Assembly: GCA_965243715.1 (NCBI GenBank) | Contig: CBDEVU010000006.1 | Coordinates: 62,001 to 126,000, forward strand | Direction: 5' to 3' | From: UBA11606 sp965243715 | GTDB taxonomy: Bacteria > Actinomycetota > Acidimicrobiia > Acidimicrobiales > Aldehydirespiratoraceae | DNA length: 64,000 nucleotides | Part shown: positions 1 to 8,073 of the stretch, one piece after another | Numbering within the stretch: the first letter of the stretch is position 1 | Layout: each line of letters begins with the position of its first letter | The notes under the pieces: generated by a model | The model's input: the letters and a program-made list of their open reading frames with translations, nothing else | Databases searched by the model: none | What the model was told of the DNA's origin: nothing | Translations under genes and position numbers: made by a program

Positions 1-889
1 AGGCCAACAAGCCTAGATAGAGAGAGGGCTGAGAGAACATTCCGGTGAAAAACCCGATTACCAAGTAGGTCAAAATGAGCACCAAGGCTCGGCTAAAGAG
101 GTAACCCCAGCGGTTTTCCGTGGTGTCGATCGCTACACCAAACGGCGATCGGTCGGGTAGCCCGGCGGCGACGGAGACGGTGAAGATGATGTAGTGGGGA
201 AGCAGATAGATCCAGAGCAGCAAAACGGCGGGGATGATAACGATGAGCAGCCGGGGCTCAAGGCTGGCGAGCGCTATCGAAATGCCCAGTACCAGCACAA
301 CTACCACGCAGAGCAACAGGTAGTTGCTTAAGGCTCGGGGGAGTTGGCCCAAGGCGCCTCTCAAGGCCTCGCTCGCCGTGGGTTGCCCGCCGTTGGCGGC
401 AGCCATGAACAAGCGGGTGAGGCCCACGGTAGTGATCAAAAAAGGGATGACAAAGACGATGAGCGCGGCGGCGGAGTTGAGACCGAACGTGCTCGTGAAC
501 TGCATGTCGAGTGAGTTGAGCCACACCTCGTCTCGTCCAGTCGGATCAAACCCTTCGGCGGTGATCCGGTCGAAGATCTCTCGGACGCGGCCCTTGAATA
601 GCTCATTGAGAGCGAAGAAGGTCAGGTAAACTCCGAGTATCTGGCCGACCAAGGCCGGAATTGAAACGATGGCGGCCTGGCGCCAACAGGAGCCAAACAG
701 ACGAAACATACGGCCAAACACCGACAACGCTGACTCGGCCGGCAACGCCGACCAGGCTGACCCGGCGTTGTCACCACTTCCTGGCGTTCGCTTGGGGCTG
801 CGATGCTCGGTCCACTGTGAACCATCCCAGTAGCGGTAGTTGGCGGGATTATCGGGGTCGTCGTACCAGTCCGCGGGAGGTGTAGTCAC
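1..889 (-). CDS. DUF2510 multi-pass membrane protein (partial)
   Basis: The reading frame is open from a GTG at 889 to the window edge (296 codons), so the C-terminus is missing. Residues 4-28 form a DUF2510-type domain with the typical W-Y-D-D-P...Y-R-Y-W-D-G-S-Q-W-T-E-H pattern, a short tryptophan-rich module common in actinobacterial membrane proteins. A hydrophilic linker follows, then about five hydrophobic segments. The body resembles actinobacterial DUF2510/RDD or glycerophosphodiester-type membrane proteins, but I cannot fix the family. The start is supported by a TACGGT box 7 nt upstream. Function unknown. Confidence 0.8.
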   Translation of the reverse strand, partial: MTTPPADWYDDPDNPANYRYWDGSQWTEHRSPKRTPGSGDNAGSAWSALPAESALSVFGRMFRLFGSCWRQAAIVSIPALVGQILGVYLTFFALNELFKGRVREIFDRITAEGFDPTGRDEVWLNSLDMQFTSTFGLNSAAALIVFVIPFLITTVGLTRLFMAAANGGQPTASEALRGALGQLPRALSNYLLLCVVVVLVLGISIALASLEPRLLIVIIPAVLLLWIYLLPHYIIFTVSVAAGLPDRSPFGVAIDTTENRWGYLFSRALVLILTYLVIGFFTGMFSQPSLYLGLLA

Positions 890-896
890 GGTTAAA

Positions 897-902
897 ACCG
901 TA
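897..902 (-). promoter_or_regulatory. Leaderless -10 box (TACGGT) for the DUF2510 gene
   Basis: A TAnnnT hexamer on the minus strand ends 7 nt before the GTG at 889, the spacing expected if transcription starts at or next to the start codon. Inferred by position only. Confidence 0.4.
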
Positions 903-956
903 GCCCTAAACCGAACAATTCCAATACTGTTCTACTCGTAGCCCAAATCGACACGA

Positions 957-1457
957 TCAACCCGGCGTGGTAGCTTCATCGAGCGCCTGCACCAGCGTGT
1001 TCCAACTCAGGGTGGCGCACTTTATGCGTACCGGGAACTTGACCACTCCTTTTAGCGCTTCGAGATCGCCGAGTTTGACCTCACTCGCCTCGACCGACTC
1101 AGCGTCGATACCGGCCGCAACTCCCGAACCGTCGCCACCGATCCAACCTTCGTGCAGGCTCATGAGCCCCTTGAACGCACTGATGAGCTGACGCGCCTCG
1201 GCTACGGTCTGGCCCTTGATCCCCGCCGACATCATCGACGCCGACGATTGGCTGATCGAGCAACCCTGGCCGCCGATAGCAATGTCGTTAATAACTCCTG
1301 CCTCGTCGACCGCGATATAGACGATGATCTCATCGCCGCAGAGCGGATTAAAGCCCTCCGCCCGAACGGCTGGGGGGGTCTCGAGTTCGCCACGATTCCG
1401 GGGCGAGCGGTAATGATCGAGGATGACTTCTCGGTAGAGATCGTCGAGGCCAGGCAT
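957..1457 (-). CDS. sufU: SUF Fe-S assembly scaffold / sulfur acceptor SufU
   Basis: 166 residues. SufU accepts persulfide sulfur from SufS for Fe-S cluster assembly in Gram-positive bacteria and is a zinc-containing IscU relative. The three expected cysteine sites are visible: L-C-G-D-E near residue 40, G-Q-G-C-S-I-S near 66 and I-K-C-A-T-L near 148. The spacing between the second and third cysteines is long, as in SufU and unlike IscU. It is the last gene of a minus-strand sufC-sufS-sufU unit, 19 nt after sufS. Confidence 0.93.
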   Translation of the reverse strand: MPGLDDLYREVILDHYRSPRNRGELETPPAVRAEGFNPLCGDEIIVYIAVDEAGVINDIAIGGQGCSISQSSASMMSAGIKGQTVAEARQLISAFKGLMSLHEGWIGGDGSGVAAGIDAESVEASEVKLGDLEALKGVVKFPVRIKCATLSWNTLVQALDEATTPG

Positions 1458-1476
1458 TGCAGTTGTCTCCTTCGAC

Positions 1477-2702
<1,226 letters not shown>

Positions 2703-2706
<4 letters not shown>

Positions 2707-3461
2707 GATTCGGCGCCGAACCTTTCGTAACCCTCGCGCTCTAGGCGGGTGGCCAATTCCATGCCCCCCGATTCCACCACCTGACCGTCGATGAGCACGT
2801 GTACCTGGTCGGGTTGAAGTTCGTTGAGCAGGCGTTGATAGTGAGTGATCGCCAGAACCCCCATCTGGGTGCGCTCCTTGCGGACCTCTTGGACACCTGT
2901 GGCGACGACTCGAAGGGCGTCGATGTCGAGACCCGAATCGGTTTCGTCGAGGATCACCATCTCGGGTTCGAGAATGGCCATCTGGAGAATCTCGTTGCGT
3001 TTTTTCTCGCCGCCCGAAAATCCCTCGTTGAGGTATCGCTCGCCAAACGATGGATCCATATGAAGTCGTTCCATCCATTCCATGATGGCGAGCCGCAATT
3101 CAAGCACCGACAAATCGATGCCTTTGCGGGCCGATAAGGATTGGCGCAAGAAGTTAATGACCGAAACGCCGGGAATTTCCTGGGGGTACTGGAAGGCCAA
3201 GAATAGGCCCGCCTTGCCCCGAACGTCGGCGGGCCATTCGGTGATGTCCTCGCCCTGGAAACGAATGCGGCCTGATGTCACCGTGTATTCGGGGCTACCG
3301 AGGAGAACGCTGGCCAGGGTGGATTTACCGGAGCCGTTAGGGCCCATAAGGGCATGAACCTCACCCGCGCCGACAGTGAGGTCAACGCCGCGAAGTATTG
3401 TTTCACCCGCGTCGGCCGTGGCCGCGTGGAGGCCCTCGATCTCGAATAGGGGTGCCGACAT
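2703..3461 (-). CDS. sufC: SUF system ATPase SufC
   Basis: ABC-type ATPase of 252 residues, the normal SufC length. It powers the SufBCD scaffold. Walker A is G-P-N-G-S-G-K-S-T, the signature is S-G-G-E-K-K-R and Walker B is M-V-I-L-D-E-T-D-S-G-L-D. The ATG at 3461 is chosen because the protein then begins with the usual strand and a TAGACT box lies 7 nt upstream. The partners SufB and SufD are not upstream as usual; a toxin-antitoxin pair and acyl-CoA dehydrogenase occupy that place. Confidence 0.94.
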
Positions 3462-3468
3462 GAGGGAA

Positions 3469-3474
3469 AGTCTA
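3469..3474 (-). promoter_or_regulatory. Leaderless -10 box (TAGACT) for sufC
   Basis: Minus-strand TAnnnT hexamer 7 nt before the sufC ATG. It suggests that sufC-sufS-sufU has its own promoter rather than relying on the toxin-antitoxin transcript. Positional evidence only. Confidence 0.45.
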
Positions 3475-3541
3475 AGCCCCCGCTTCGGATTAGCACTGCC
3501 GACGTAGGGGAAACCAAATTTCGCCCGGTTTTCCGGCCGTC

Positions 3542-4330
3542 TCAGGGGGTGGCGTGCAGATCCTGCTTCCATGAACGAAACCGAGTGTGGTGCGCTCCGG
3601 ACGGACCGGAACCGTCCCCTGTGCCGTTGGCGAAGAGGCAGAAAGTTATGACGCGGGTGAGGTCGTCGCAGTGAACAGCGACGTAGCGGGCGTCGGCGCC
3701 GCGAGCGGGACCGGCCCGCCACAGCAACCACGGACCGAGGCGGCGCTTGTAGGCAATGCGAACACCACCGATATCGTCACCCGCGGCGAGAAGTTGGGCG
3801 GGTGCCTCGATCCACGCTTCGGCTGCGATGTTGCGGTCACGGGTCGGGGTGGGCGGCAGGTCAGCGGTGTGAACGGGGGTGTTATCGAACGGACGCTGGT
3901 CGGCGGGTAAGGCAGGCGGGGACGTCCGAGGGGTGATGAGTTCCATCTCGAGGGCGACCGCGGCGGGCATTTGCCGGGCGTCGAGGGTGGCGAAAGCCAG
4001 CGGTCGGGGGAGTCGATCGAGGGCGGCGAGGTGGACGGCGTCGACGGTTCGCAGCGTGTAGAGGGTACCAAGTTCGATCGAACGGCTAAGAACTGGGCCG
4101 TCGATTGGCACCACGACCATGGCGTCGATATCAGCGCGAGCCGCCGCCGTGAACGCCGTCGCGGTCCGCCGATTGGGCGCTAGACGGTGCAGCGCCATGA
4201 GTAGTTCCGCTCTCGCTAGGTCAGAAATCGCCCACGTTTTTGCGTTGGTCATGGCCTGGTTGACGACAGCGGAGTACGGGCCTCCTGTGTAGCGCTGTAC
4301 GAGGGCACTGGGGTCGAGGGCGAGGATCAT
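3542..4330 (-). CDS. PIN-domain (VapC-like) toxin with C-terminal extension
   Basis: 262 residues. Residues 1 to about 135 fit a VapC-type PIN ribonuclease: acidic residues in L-A-L-D-P-S-A-L (D6), A-R-A-E-L-L (near 40), T-V-D-A-V-H-L-A-A-L-D and the T-L-D-A-R motif near 115 that usually closes the fold. A typical VapC would end soon after. Here about 110 more residues follow: a proline-rich linker, then a compact-looking segment containing G-P-W-L-L-W-R-A-G-P and D-D-L-T-R-V-I-T-F. I do not recognise that part. The ATG overlaps the antitoxin stop (ATGA), so the pair is coupled. Confidence 0.8.
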   Translation of the reverse strand: MILALDPSALVQRYTGGPYSAVVNQAMTNAKTWAISDLARAELLMALHRLAPNRRTATAFTAAARADIDAMVVVPIDGPVLSRSIELGTLYTLRTVDAVHLAALDRLPRPLAFATLDARQMPAAVALEMELITPRTSPPALPADQRPFDNTPVHTADLPPTPTRDRNIAAEAWIEAPAQLLAAGDDIGGVRIAYKRRLGPWLLWRAGPARGADARYVAVHCDDLTRVITFCLFANGTGDGSGPSGAHHTRFRSWKQDLHATP

Positions 4331-4632
4331 CGGCGGCGGGGTGGATCGCCGCGTAGTTCGGCGAGGGCCAGGTCGGCGCTTACATCGATCGGTAGTAGTG
4401 GCAACTCGGTGGGTGACCCCGGATGATCGGGTCGTCGCGGCAGTCCCACCAGTCCGGACGCGGCAAGATCGTCCATGGTGGGACGCTGGCCGGGGGAGAT
4501 TGGGGCAAGTTGGGCGGCGGGTCGGCCATCGATGGTGACGATAATTCGGTCCCCTGCCTCGGCTCGACGCACGTGGGTGGCTAACCCGGCGCGTAATTCG
4601 CGGATCCCAAGGTGGATAGAGTGCTCTTCCAT
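4327..4632 (-). CDS. Type II antitoxin, Phd/YefM-like
   Basis: 101 residues from the ATG at 4632. The N-terminal part (I-R-E-L-R-A-G-L-A-T-H-V-R-R-A-E-A-G-D-R-I-I-V-T) matches the DNA-binding fold of Phd/YefM antitoxins; the rest should wrap the PIN toxin active site. A Met five codons further upstream would put the start inside the palindromic operator, so 4632 is preferred. Expected role: neutralise the toxin and repress its own promoter at the 18-bp palindrome. Confidence 0.85.
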   Translation of the reverse strand: MEEHSIHLGIRELRAGLATHVRRAEAGDRIIVTIDGRPAAQLAPISPGQRPTMDDLAASGLVGLPRRPDHPGSPTELPLLPIDVSADLALAELRGDPPRRR

Positions 4633-4638
4633 GAAATA

Positions 4639-4657
4639 AGTGTACACCGGTGTACAC
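4639..4657 (-). promoter_or_regulatory. 18-bp palindromic operator overlapping the -10 box of the toxin-antitoxin genes
   Basis: Positions 4640-4657 read GTGTACACCGGTGTACAC, a perfect 18-bp palindrome. The minus-strand hexamer TACACT (4639-4644) lies 6 nt before the antitoxin ATG, the spacing of a leaderless -10 box, and shares five bases with the palindrome. Antitoxin binding here would block polymerase directly. The palindrome is also 44 nt from the acyl-CoA dehydrogenase start on the other strand. Confidence 0.65.
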
Positions 4658-4688
4658 CAAAGGATTTGCCCCTAATCGGATCCCTCCG

Positions 4689-4694
4689 TAGCCT
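4689..4694 (+). promoter_or_regulatory. Leaderless -10 box (TAGCCT) for acyl-CoA dehydrogenase
   Basis: Six nucleotides separate TAGCCT from the ATG at 4701, so transcription would begin at the start codon. No Shine-Dalgarno sequence is visible. Confidence 0.5.
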
Positions 4695-4700
4695 AGGGTT

Positions 4701-5810
4701 ATGAACTTTGCCTTCTCCGAAGAACAAGACCAACTGCGCGAGTTCGTGCGGAGCTTCCTAGCCGATAAGTCATCGGAGGAAGCCGTGCGCGTTCAGATGG
4801 ACACCGACGACGGCTACGACGACGCGGTGTGGAGCCAGATGGCCGAGCAGATGGACTTGCAAGGGTTGGCCATTCCTGAGGAGTACGGCGGCCAGGGCTT
4901 CAGTTCCATCGAACAGGTCGTGGTTCTCGAAGAGATGGGGCGCGCCCTTTACTGCGGACCATACTTCTCCTCGTGTGTGCTGGCCGCCAATGTCTTGCTC
5001 CATAGCGGCGACGAGGAAGCCAAAAACACCCACCTGCCTGGTATCGCGGCGGGCGACACCCGGGCCACGCTGGCCTTCACCGAACCAAGCGGTCGTTGGG
5101 ATGAGGGCGGCATTACCATGCAGGCCACCAACGATGGCGGTAGCTGGTCCCTCACCGGCACCAAGAGCTTCGTGCTCGACGGCGCCACCGCCAACCTGAT
5201 CTTGGTAGCGGCCCGCACCGACGCTGGTGTCTCGCTGTTTAGTGTCGACGCCGACGATCTCACCCGTACGTCGTTATCCACCATGGACCAAACCCGCAAG
5301 CAGGCCAAACTCGACTTCGATCGCGTGACCGCCACCCTCATCGGCACCGATGGCGGCGGTTGGGACACTATGTTGATCGTTCTCGACTTGGCGGCGGTCG
5401 CGCTAGCCGCCGAGCAGGTCGGTGGGGCTCAGATGTGTCTCGATATGTCGGTCGAGTACGCCAAGGTTCGAGTCCAATTCGGTCGTCCAATCGGCTCTTT
5501 CCAAGCCATCAAACACAAGTGCGCCGACATGTTGCTCGAGGTTGAGTCGGCCAAGTCCGCGGCCTATTACGCCGGTTGGTGCGCGGCGGAGATGAATGAC
5601 GAATTGCCTCAGGTGGCATCGCTGGCCAAAAGTTATTGCTCGGAGGCCTATTTCCATGCTGCCGCGGAGAACATCCAGATTCACGGCGGCATTGGTTTTA
5701 CCTGGGAACACCCCGCCCATCTGTACTTCAAGCGGGCTAAGAGCTCTGAGTTGCTGTTCGGTGATCCTACATACCACCGCGAGTTACTCGCTCAGCGCAT
5801 TGGAATCTGA
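4701..5810 (+). CDS. Acyl-CoA dehydrogenase family protein
   Basis: 369 residues, FAD-dependent acyl-CoA dehydrogenase fold in the usual order: helical N-terminal domain with I-P-E-E-Y-G-G-Q-G, middle beta domain with A-F-T-E-P and the G-T-K-S-F-V strand, and C-terminal helices with R-V-Q-F-G-R-P-I-G-S-F-Q-A-I-K-H and I-Q-I-H-G-G-I-G-F-T-W-E-H. The glutamate usually found as catalytic base near the C-terminal motif is not obvious; the T-W-E-H ending resembles the FadE subunits of heteromeric steroid side-chain enzymes in actinobacteria. Substrate unknown. Confidence 0.88.
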   Translation: MNFAFSEEQDQLREFVRSFLADKSSEEAVRVQMDTDDGYDDAVWSQMAEQMDLQGLAIPEEYGGQGFSSIEQVVVLEEMGRALYCGPYFSSCVLAANVLLHSGDEEAKNTHLPGIAAGDTRATLAFTEPSGRWDEGGITMQATNDGGSWSLTGTKSFVLDGATANLILVAARTDAGVSLFSVDADDLTRTSLSTMDQTRKQAKLDFDRVTATLIGTDGGGWDTMLIVLDLAAVALAAEQVGGAQMCLDMSVEYAKVRVQFGRPIGSFQAIKHKCADMLLEVESAKSAAYYAGWCAAEMNDELPQVASLAKSYCSEAYFHAAAENIQIHGGIGFTWEHPAHLYFKRAKSSELLFGDPTYHRELLAQRIGI

Positions 5811-5848
5811 GCTGAGCCTAGGACCGGCGCCCATTCAGGGGCTGAGCT

Positions 5849-6010
5849 ATGGGCTTTGAGCAGCGCTGGCAGTTGGCCGGTTGGGCGATGTTCGCGGTGA
5901 GTGGCGTGTTCTTTAGTATCGCGGCAGTGCAGGCGCGCGACTGGCTCGGTATTGGCTCGGCCGTGACCTGGCTGCTAGGTGTTGCTTTCTTCGTAGTCAC
6001 GGCTCGATAA
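5849..6010 (+). CDS. Small membrane protein (53 aa)
   Basis: Short frame from ATG 5849 to TAA 6010, missed by a longer length cut-off. It encodes a protein with two hydrophobic segments (about residues 9-27 and 33-50) and ends with V-V-T-A-R. A purine-rich GGGG lies 7 nt upstream, and the next gene starts 3 nt after the stop, so it probably belongs to that small operon. I recognise no family. Confidence 0.55.
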   Translation: MGFEQRWQLAGWAMFAVSGVFFSIAAVQARDWLGIGSAVTWLLGVAFFVVTAR

Positions 6011-6013
6011 CCC

Positions 6014-6472
6014 ATGGCTTGGATGTTTTTGCTTCTCGGTGCGGTTGCCGTGGTCGCTATTGCTTTAGTGGCGGTCGGCCGCGTCGTTAGTGAGTTGGAG
6101 GCCCTACCACCGCCCGCCGTGTATGAGCTGGAAGGCGCTGTCGACTGGATCGCGGCCCGCCTTCCCGACGAGGTCACCGCTCGGCTCAGCTACGACGACG
6201 TTGCATTGATCGCTGGTTGGCATCTCGACTGGTTTGGTGAAGTCGGGGTGGCGTCAAAACACGGCGAGCAGTTGGCGGGTGCCGACGTGACCAGAGAGGG
6301 TGCCGTAGCGGCGCAAGACGCCGCCGTTGACGCTGTCGTCGCCCGCTCCTTGGCCGAGCGCGGCCCGAACGGCGCCCTCCCGATCGACGCCGTTGACGTG
6401 GTTTGCGTGCTCGACCTACAGATGCAGTACTTGACCGAGATTGGCGCCATTGGCTCTAGGGTGACGCCATGA
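6014..6472 (+). CDS. Conserved-looking membrane-anchored hypothetical protein
   Basis: 152 residues. One N-terminal transmembrane helix (residues 4-25) is followed by a soluble helical domain. Unrecognised family. It is 3 nt after the 53-aa gene and overlaps the next gene by four bases (ATGA), so the three small genes are likely translated together. Confidence 0.65.
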   Translation: MAWMFLLLGAVAVVAIALVAVGRVVSELEALPPPAVYELEGAVDWIAARLPDEVTARLSYDDVALIAGWHLDWFGEVGVASKHGEQLAGADVTREGAVAAQDAAVDAVVARSLAERGPNGALPIDAVDVVCVLDLQMQYLTEIGAIGSRVTP

Positions 6473-6660
6473 AACGACCCGGTCGATACGAAGAAAGTCG
6501 TTATCTCGGCGACAAGCGCACACAGGTGGTCTACGATCTCGACGCGGGTACCGATGAGGCGTTCATCTATGAGTTGGCTAGCACTAAGTGGGCCCAGACC
6601 TTTCGTCCCGACACGTTGGCCGAAGCCCGCAACCGCGGATACCGGCTTGGTTCGCTCTGA
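6469..6660 (+). CDS. Small hypothetical protein (63 aa)
   Basis: Soluble, charged protein starting M-K-R-P-G-R-Y-E-E-S-R-Y and containing the pattern R-T-Q-V-V-Y-D-L-D-A. It starts in an ATGA overlap with the preceding gene. Family not recognised; the tyrosine- and arginine-rich start could bind nucleic acid, but that is guesswork. Confidence 0.6.
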   Translation: MKRPGRYEESRYLGDKRTQVVYDLDAGTDEAFIYELASTKWAQTFRPDTLAEARNRGYRLGSL

Positions 6661-6685
6661 CGACGAGAGTCACTGAGCCCCGATC

Positions 6686-7459
6686 GTGGATGGTCGGTTT
6701 GTTGTTGATGGCACCAAGTTGGCGTGCCATCTGGCCCGTCCCGTACAACTCCACCCGCGGGCCCAACCCGGCCTAGTTATCGCTCACGGCTTCCCCGTCG
6801 AAGCGGGAGGCGGCATCAACTCCACGGCCAGCTTTCCCGAACTTGCCGATCGAGTGGCTATCGAACACGGCTGGGCGGCCCTAGCCTATTCGAGCCGTGG
6901 CGTGGGCGAGTCGGACGGCAACTTCTCCTTCACCGGTTGGCTTCACGATCTCCACGGTGCCGTCGATCATCTGCGTCAGTCCGTACCGGTTGACGGCGTG
7001 TACCTAGTCGGCTTTGGCACTGGCGGCGGTCTTGCCATTGAAGTTGCCGCTGCTAACCCGACGATCCGAGGTGTGGCGGCAATCGCCGCTCCGGCCGACT
7101 TCGAGGATTGGGCCCGCAATCCACGGAAGTTGCTGGTGTTGGCCCGTGAGTTGGGCATCATTGGTAATTCTGACTTTCCACATTCCTTTGAAAAGTGGGC
7201 TGAGGGTCTCCGGACAGTCCGGCCCGTAAACGCCGCGGCACGCTTGGCGCCGCGGGAACTAATGGTGATCCATGGCAGCGACGACGACACCGTCCCACTG
7301 TTCGACGCTAGGGCGGTAGTCGACGGTCATGGCGCCGCCAATCTCCGTGTTATTCAGGGAGGCGGGCATCATCTACGCCACGACCCGCGGGCCATTGCGG
7401 TGCTTTTAGGCTGGCTCGAACGGCAGCGCTCGACCCTGCTATCGACGGTCGCCGATTAG
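6686..7459 (+). CDS. Alpha/beta-hydrolase-fold protein lacking the usual nucleophile
   Basis: 257 residues from a GTG start. It has the alpha/beta hydrolase layout: H-G-F near residue 34 (oxyanion region), S-S-R-G-V-G-E-S-D near 75, a nucleophile elbow near 113, an acid loop G-S-D-D-D-T-V-P near 200 and the late histidine in G-G-G-H-H-L-R. At the elbow the sequence is G-F-G-T-G-G, with glycine where G-x-S-x-G enzymes have serine. It may be a non-hydrolytic or differently primed member. It lies 25 nt after the small-gene operon. Confidence 0.8.
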   Translation: MDGRFVVDGTKLACHLARPVQLHPRAQPGLVIAHGFPVEAGGGINSTASFPELADRVAIEHGWAALAYSSRGVGESDGNFSFTGWLHDLHGAVDHLRQSVPVDGVYLVGFGTGGGLAIEVAAANPTIRGVAAIAAPADFEDWARNPRKLLVLARELGIIGNSDFPHSFEKWAEGLRTVRPVNAAARLAPRELMVIHGSDDDTVPLFDARAVVDGHGAANLRVIQGGGHHLRHDPRAIAVLLGWLERQRSTLLSTVAD

Positions 7460-7482
7460 GTATAGGGATTAGCGGCTGGTCG

Positions 7483-8019
7483 TCAGTCTAGTTTGGTTTT
7501 GGCCGCAGCTTTCTGGCTCTTTTTCCACGAACGCACAGCGGCGCGTTGGGTTTCGCTGCCCATATCAGCAACCGATCGGGGTTGTTCGTCGCTAAAGGGG
7601 GCGGCTAACGCCTCCCACCCTTGGGGTCGATAGTGGAACCGTTTGGCGAGTACGGCGAGGAAGATCTTGGTTTTCTCATCGCCGAAGCCCGGTACCGCCC
7701 GCAACCGCTCAAAGGTGTTCGCCGCCGTTCGGCGCTGCCACAGCGCGGCCGCATCGCCATCGTAGTGGTCGCAGATATGTTGGCTCAGGCGTTGGATACG
7801 CCCCGCCATCAGGGCCGGAAATCGATGGAGCGCCGGTTTTTCGGCCACGACCGCGGCGAACTCCTCGGGATCATAGTTGGCAATAGCGAACGCGTCGAGG
7901 CATCCTGCAAGGCGTTGCTGAAGCCGCGCCGGTCCGGCGAAAGCCCATTCGATCGGTATCTGTTGGTCGAGCAGCATGGCGATGATTAGGGCCAAGGGGG
8001 TCGGTGTTGATGAGTTCAT
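7483..8019 (-). CDS. HhH-GPD base-excision-repair-like protein
   Basis: 178 residues. The helix-hairpin-helix signature is seen as L-R-A-V-P-G-F-G-D-E-K-T-K-I-F-L near residue 108, the DNA-backbone binding element of the endonuclease III/MutY/AlkA superfamily. The N-terminal half (L-L-D-Q-Q-I-P-I-E-W-A-F) matches the family found in actinobacteria as an HhH-GPD-type protein. No Fe-S cysteine cluster is present. Expected role: DNA glycosylase-like repair; substrate unknown. The C-terminus is lysine-rich. Confidence 0.82.
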   Translation of the reverse strand: MNSSTPTPLALIIAMLLDQQIPIEWAFAGPARLQQRLAGCLDAFAIANYDPEEFAAVVAEKPALHRFPALMAGRIQRLSQHICDHYDGDAAALWQRRTAANTFERLRAVPGFGDEKTKIFLAVLAKRFHYRPQGWEALAAPFSDEQPRSVADMGSETQRAAVRSWKKSQKAAAKTKLD

Positions 8020-8073
8020 CAGCGACCGGTTCGCCGGTTACAAACAGGGTGCCGTGCCTCACTGTCTAACGCC

